A stretch of 64,000 nt of DNA from Xanthobacteraceae bacterium. GTDB taxonomy: Bacteria > Pseudomonadota > Alphaproteobacteria > Rhizobiales > Xanthobacteraceae. The translations under genes were made by a program, and so were the position numbers. The notes beneath the pieces are model-generated. The model was not told the origin of the DNA. It saw nothing but the letters and a program-made list of their open reading frames with translations, and made no database searches. Each line of letters opens with the position of its first letter. Position 1 is the first letter of the stretch. This document shows, in pieces, positions 61,956-64,000 of this stretch. The stretch lies in the NCBI GenBank assembly GCA_031291475.1, contig JARLIY010000160.1, positions 1 to 64,000 on the forward strand, in the 5' to 3' direction.

Positions 61956-62513
61956 TTAAAGGCCGAATCCGCTATATCCCGGCGTACGCGTTCGCAGCAT
62001 GGCAGCCCGCGCCGCGCTGTTGATGACGATGGCGCCGACCACCATGTCGTGCAGCAGCCGCCGGCGCGGGCTGAAGAAGCCGACCACGAGGATGAGCGGC
62101 GAAAGCACGCTGACGCTGACCCAGTAAACGATCGCATGCACCGCGCCGAGCACGAAATAAGCGGGCGCGCCGTACCAGGTGCGCATTTCGAGTTCCATGG
62201 CGCGCATGCCGAGCGTGGCCGAAGCCGGGCTGCCGAGCGTGATTCCATAGTAGAACAGCGCCCAGATCACCGAAGCCGGCGATAACAGCCAGAACAAGGC
62301 CCAGCCCAGCCCGAAGGTGATCAGCCCGAAAACGAAGATGAACATCGCCGCTGCGACCAGCGGCAGCGTAATGATGATGAGGTCGATGACAAAGGCGACG
62401 ACGCGCCGCGCCAAGACGCCTTCGAACAGCTCGGGATTGGCGGCCGGATCGTAGGCATGCGGCCGCAAATCGGCCGAGAAGCCCGGTCGCGGATCTGGCC
62501 CGGAATAGCTCAT
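61956..62513 (-). CDS. RDD-family membrane protein
   Basis: This 185-residue protein has three or four TM helices and the RDD signature (LARRVVAFVIDLIIITLP, then TLGMRAMELEM and RRLLHDMVVG). Its function is unknown; some RDD proteins act in ion or small-molecule transport. It is transcribed divergently from the threonine ammonia-lyase gene, across 60 bases. Confidence 0.9.
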   Translation of the reverse strand: MSYSGPDPRPGFSADLRPHAYDPAANPELFEGVLARRVVAFVIDLIIITLPLVAAAMFIFVFGLITFGLGWALFWLLSPASVIWALFYYGITLGSPASATLGMRAMELEMRTWYGAPAYFVLGAVHAIVYWVSVSVLSPLILVVGFFSPRRRLLHDMVVGAIVINSAARAAMLRTRTPGYSGFGL

Positions 62514-62573
62514 GACGGCCTCGCTTGCGACTCTGACATTGTAACGCCGGCGGAAATGAGGAAAAAGGCCGAC

Positions 62574-63794
62574 ATGGTGACGCTAGCCGATATCGAAGCC
62601 GCCCGCCGCATCCTTGCCGGCCAGGTGTTGCGCACGCCGCTGCTCGCGGCGCCGCCGCTCTCGACGCTGACCGGCGCCGAGGTATTCGTGAAGTACGAGA
62701 ATTTGCAGGTCACCAATTCGTTCAAGGAGCGCGGCGCCTATGTGAAGCTTGCGGCGCTGTCAGCCGACGAGCGCCGCCGCGGCGTTATCGCCATGTCGGC
62801 CGGCAACCATGCGCAAGCCGTAGCCTATCATGCCCGCCGCCTCGCCATCCCGGCGACCATCGTCATGCCGGTGACCACGCCGTTCGTCAAGATCAAGGCG
62901 ACCGAGGCATCCGGCGCCACCGTCGTCCTTGACGGCGAGACGATCAGCGAGGCGCAGGCGCGCGCCGAGGCGATCGCGGCCGAGCGCAATCTCGTTTGGG
63001 TCCACCCCTACGACGATCCGCGCATCATCGCCGGTCAGGGAACCATCGCGCTCGAAATGCTGGAAGAGGCGCCCGATCTCGACACGCTGGTGGTCCCGAT
63101 CGGCGGCGGCGGACTGATCGCCGGCTGCGCCATCGCCGCGCGGGCGAAAAAGCCTTCGATCGAAATCGTCGGCGTTGAAGCTGCACTCTACCCGTCGATG
63201 TGGAACGCCGTGCACAAGGGCAACCGTCCGTGCGGCGGCGCCACGTTGGCGGAAGGCATCGCGGTGAAGAATGTCGGCAAACTGACGCTGCCGGTGGTGC
63301 GCGAATTCGTCCGCGACATCATCCTCGTCGACGAGCCGCAGATCGAGCGCGCGGTCAACGCCTTCCTCACGTTACAGAAGACCATGGCGGAAGGAGCGGG
63401 CGCCGCCGGGCTTGCCGCCATGCTGGCTTCGCCCGCGCGCTTCCGCGGCCGCAGGGTCGGGCTGATCCTTTGCGGCGGCAATATCGATCCGCGCATTCTC
63501 GCTTCCATCATGGTGCGCGAATTGGAGCGCGCCGACCGCATCGTGTCGTTTCGCCTGACCATTCCCGATCGGCCCGGAATCCTCGGCCAGATCGCCACGC
63601 GGCTGGGCGAGTTCGGCGCCAACATATTAAGCGTCGATCATCACCGGCTGTTCCTCGACGTTCCCGCCAAGGGCGCCAAGCTCGACGTGACCATGGAGAC
63701 GCGCGACGCGGCGCATGCCGAGGAAATTTTCAGCGCGCTCGCCGCCGACGGCTATCGGCCGGTGCGCATGCCGAGCGGTACGGCGCTGGAGTGA
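62574..63794 (+). CDS. ilvA: Threonine ammonia-lyase with C-terminal ACT domain
   Basis: This 406-residue PLP enzyme deaminates threonine to 2-oxobutanoate. Lys51 in NSFKERGA binds PLP; SAGNHAQAVA and IGGGGLIAG contact the cofactor. A single ACT domain follows (SFRLTIPDRPGILGQIA), so it belongs to the short form rather than the two-ACT IlvA. AAGG five bases before ATG 62574 is preferred over ATG 62556. Confidence 0.92.
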   Translation: MVTLADIEAARRILAGQVLRTPLLAAPPLSTLTGAEVFVKYENLQVTNSFKERGAYVKLAALSADERRRGVIAMSAGNHAQAVAYHARRLAIPATIVMPVTTPFVKIKATEASGATVVLDGETISEAQARAEAIAAERNLVWVHPYDDPRIIAGQGTIALEMLEEAPDLDTLVVPIGGGGLIAGCAIAARAKKPSIEIVGVEAALYPSMWNAVHKGNRPCGGATLAEGIAVKNVGKLTLPVVREFVRDIILVDEPQIERAVNAFLTLQKTMAEGAGAAGLAAMLASPARFRGRRVGLILCGGNIDPRILASIMVRELERADRIVSFRLTIPDRPGILGQIATRLGEFGANILSVDHHRLFLDVPAKGAKLDVTMETRDAAHAEEIFSALAADGYRPVRMPSGTALE

Positions 63795-63811
63795 GGACCC
63801 GGCTACAGTCG

Positions 63812-64000
63812 TTATTTTCCGCCGAAGAGATTTTGCAGAAAATCGAGCGGTCCGCTGCTTGCGGGTTCCGCGGGCGCGCCGGGGCCGGCGGCGTCCGGCC
63901 GCGGCCGCGGCCGCGGCATCGGCACGCCGCTCGAACTTGCTGAAGCCATCTGCGTCATCGGTGCCGTCGGCGCCGTCTGTGCGTCGACGGCGACGTGCGG
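63812..64000 (-). CDS. C-terminal end of a gene cut by the window edge
   Basis: The minus strand is open from the window edge to a TAA at 63812-63814. The 62 residues seen are Ala/Pro-rich with a PRPRPRP run, and end in PLDFLQNLFGGK. This tail form is common in exported Rhizobiales proteins (for example cell-wall enzymes), but the catalytic part is outside the window, so no function is assigned. Confidence 0.6.
   Translation of the reverse strand, partial: PHVAVDAQTAPTAPMTQMASASSSGVPMPRPRPRPDAAGPGAPAEPASSGPLDFLQNLFGGK

Overview
The window looks like chromosomal DNA of an alphaproteobacterium, most likely of the Hyphomicrobiales (Rhizobiales). The evidence is the high GC content, the pdxJ-acpS-lepB-rnc-era-recO block followed by parC, a single bifunctional Rsh next to rpoZ, a Bpt-type aminoacyltransferase, short aromatic-ended porins and FixK-like boxes. 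The species cannot be named from the sequence alone.

Positions 1 to about 30,140 form a dense sulfur-oxidation region. It opens with a persulfide-stress operon: ETHE1-like persulfide dioxygenase, a BigR/SqrR-type ArsR repressor, rhodanese, a TauE/SafE exporter and a TrxC-like thioredoxin. Its promoter carries a dyad operator between the -35 and -10. Facing it on the minus strand is a four-gene operon of exported proteins (8754 to 3147): a Tat-exported DsrE-fold protein, an orphan ModA-like binding protein, a five-heme cytochrome c that fuses an AdhB-like triheme part to a TsdA-like diheme part, and a SoxB-like metallophosphoesterase. I consider this module the best candidate for something undescribed.

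Next comes a complete sulfur-oxidizing heterodisulfide-reductase-like (sHdr) system. The minus-strand genes (lipS2, lipT, lipS1, slpl) are the dedicated lipoate assembly pathway. The plus-strand genes are a glutamine-amidotransferase-like protein without its nucleophile, dsrE3C, shdrC1-B1-A-hyp-C2-B2, an unrecognised 157-residue gene and lbpA. They are followed by a YeiH-family transporter, an alternating DsrE-TusA-DsrE-TusA set, an SQR-like flavoprotein with DUF1641, and a second two-cysteine ArsR regulator. Inferred flow: sulfide or thiosulfate sulfur becomes persulfide, passes through rhodanese/TusA/DsrE carriers to sHdr with lipoylated LbpA, and leaves as sulfite through TauE or YeiH exporters. 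A decayed stretch (26,261-28,112) holds a small cytochrome c and fragments of metY and a rhodanese gene. It is followed by a true sulfide:quinone oxidoreductase and a DsbA-like protein. FixK/FNR-type boxes precede both the dsrE3C-shdr operon and sqr.

Positions 30,260-42,560 are an envelope region: an RND efflux adaptor and pump, two exported proteins of unknown role, a NodT-type outer-membrane lipoprotein, a porin, an Omp25/31-like barrel and an alpha/beta hydrolase. From 42,669 to the end the content is mostly housekeeping: slt, dapA, mscL, smpB, a VOC-peroxiredoxin fusion, a signal-less binding-protein homologue, a family-5 uracil-DNA glycosylase, a NYN protein, rpoZ, rsh, a VapB remnant beside a palindromic repeat, pdxJ, acpS, lepB, rnc, era, recO, parC, bpt, an RDD membrane protein and threonine ammonia-lyase. 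A gene cut by the window edge comes last. I saw no rRNA, tRNA, CRISPR array or intact insertion sequence.
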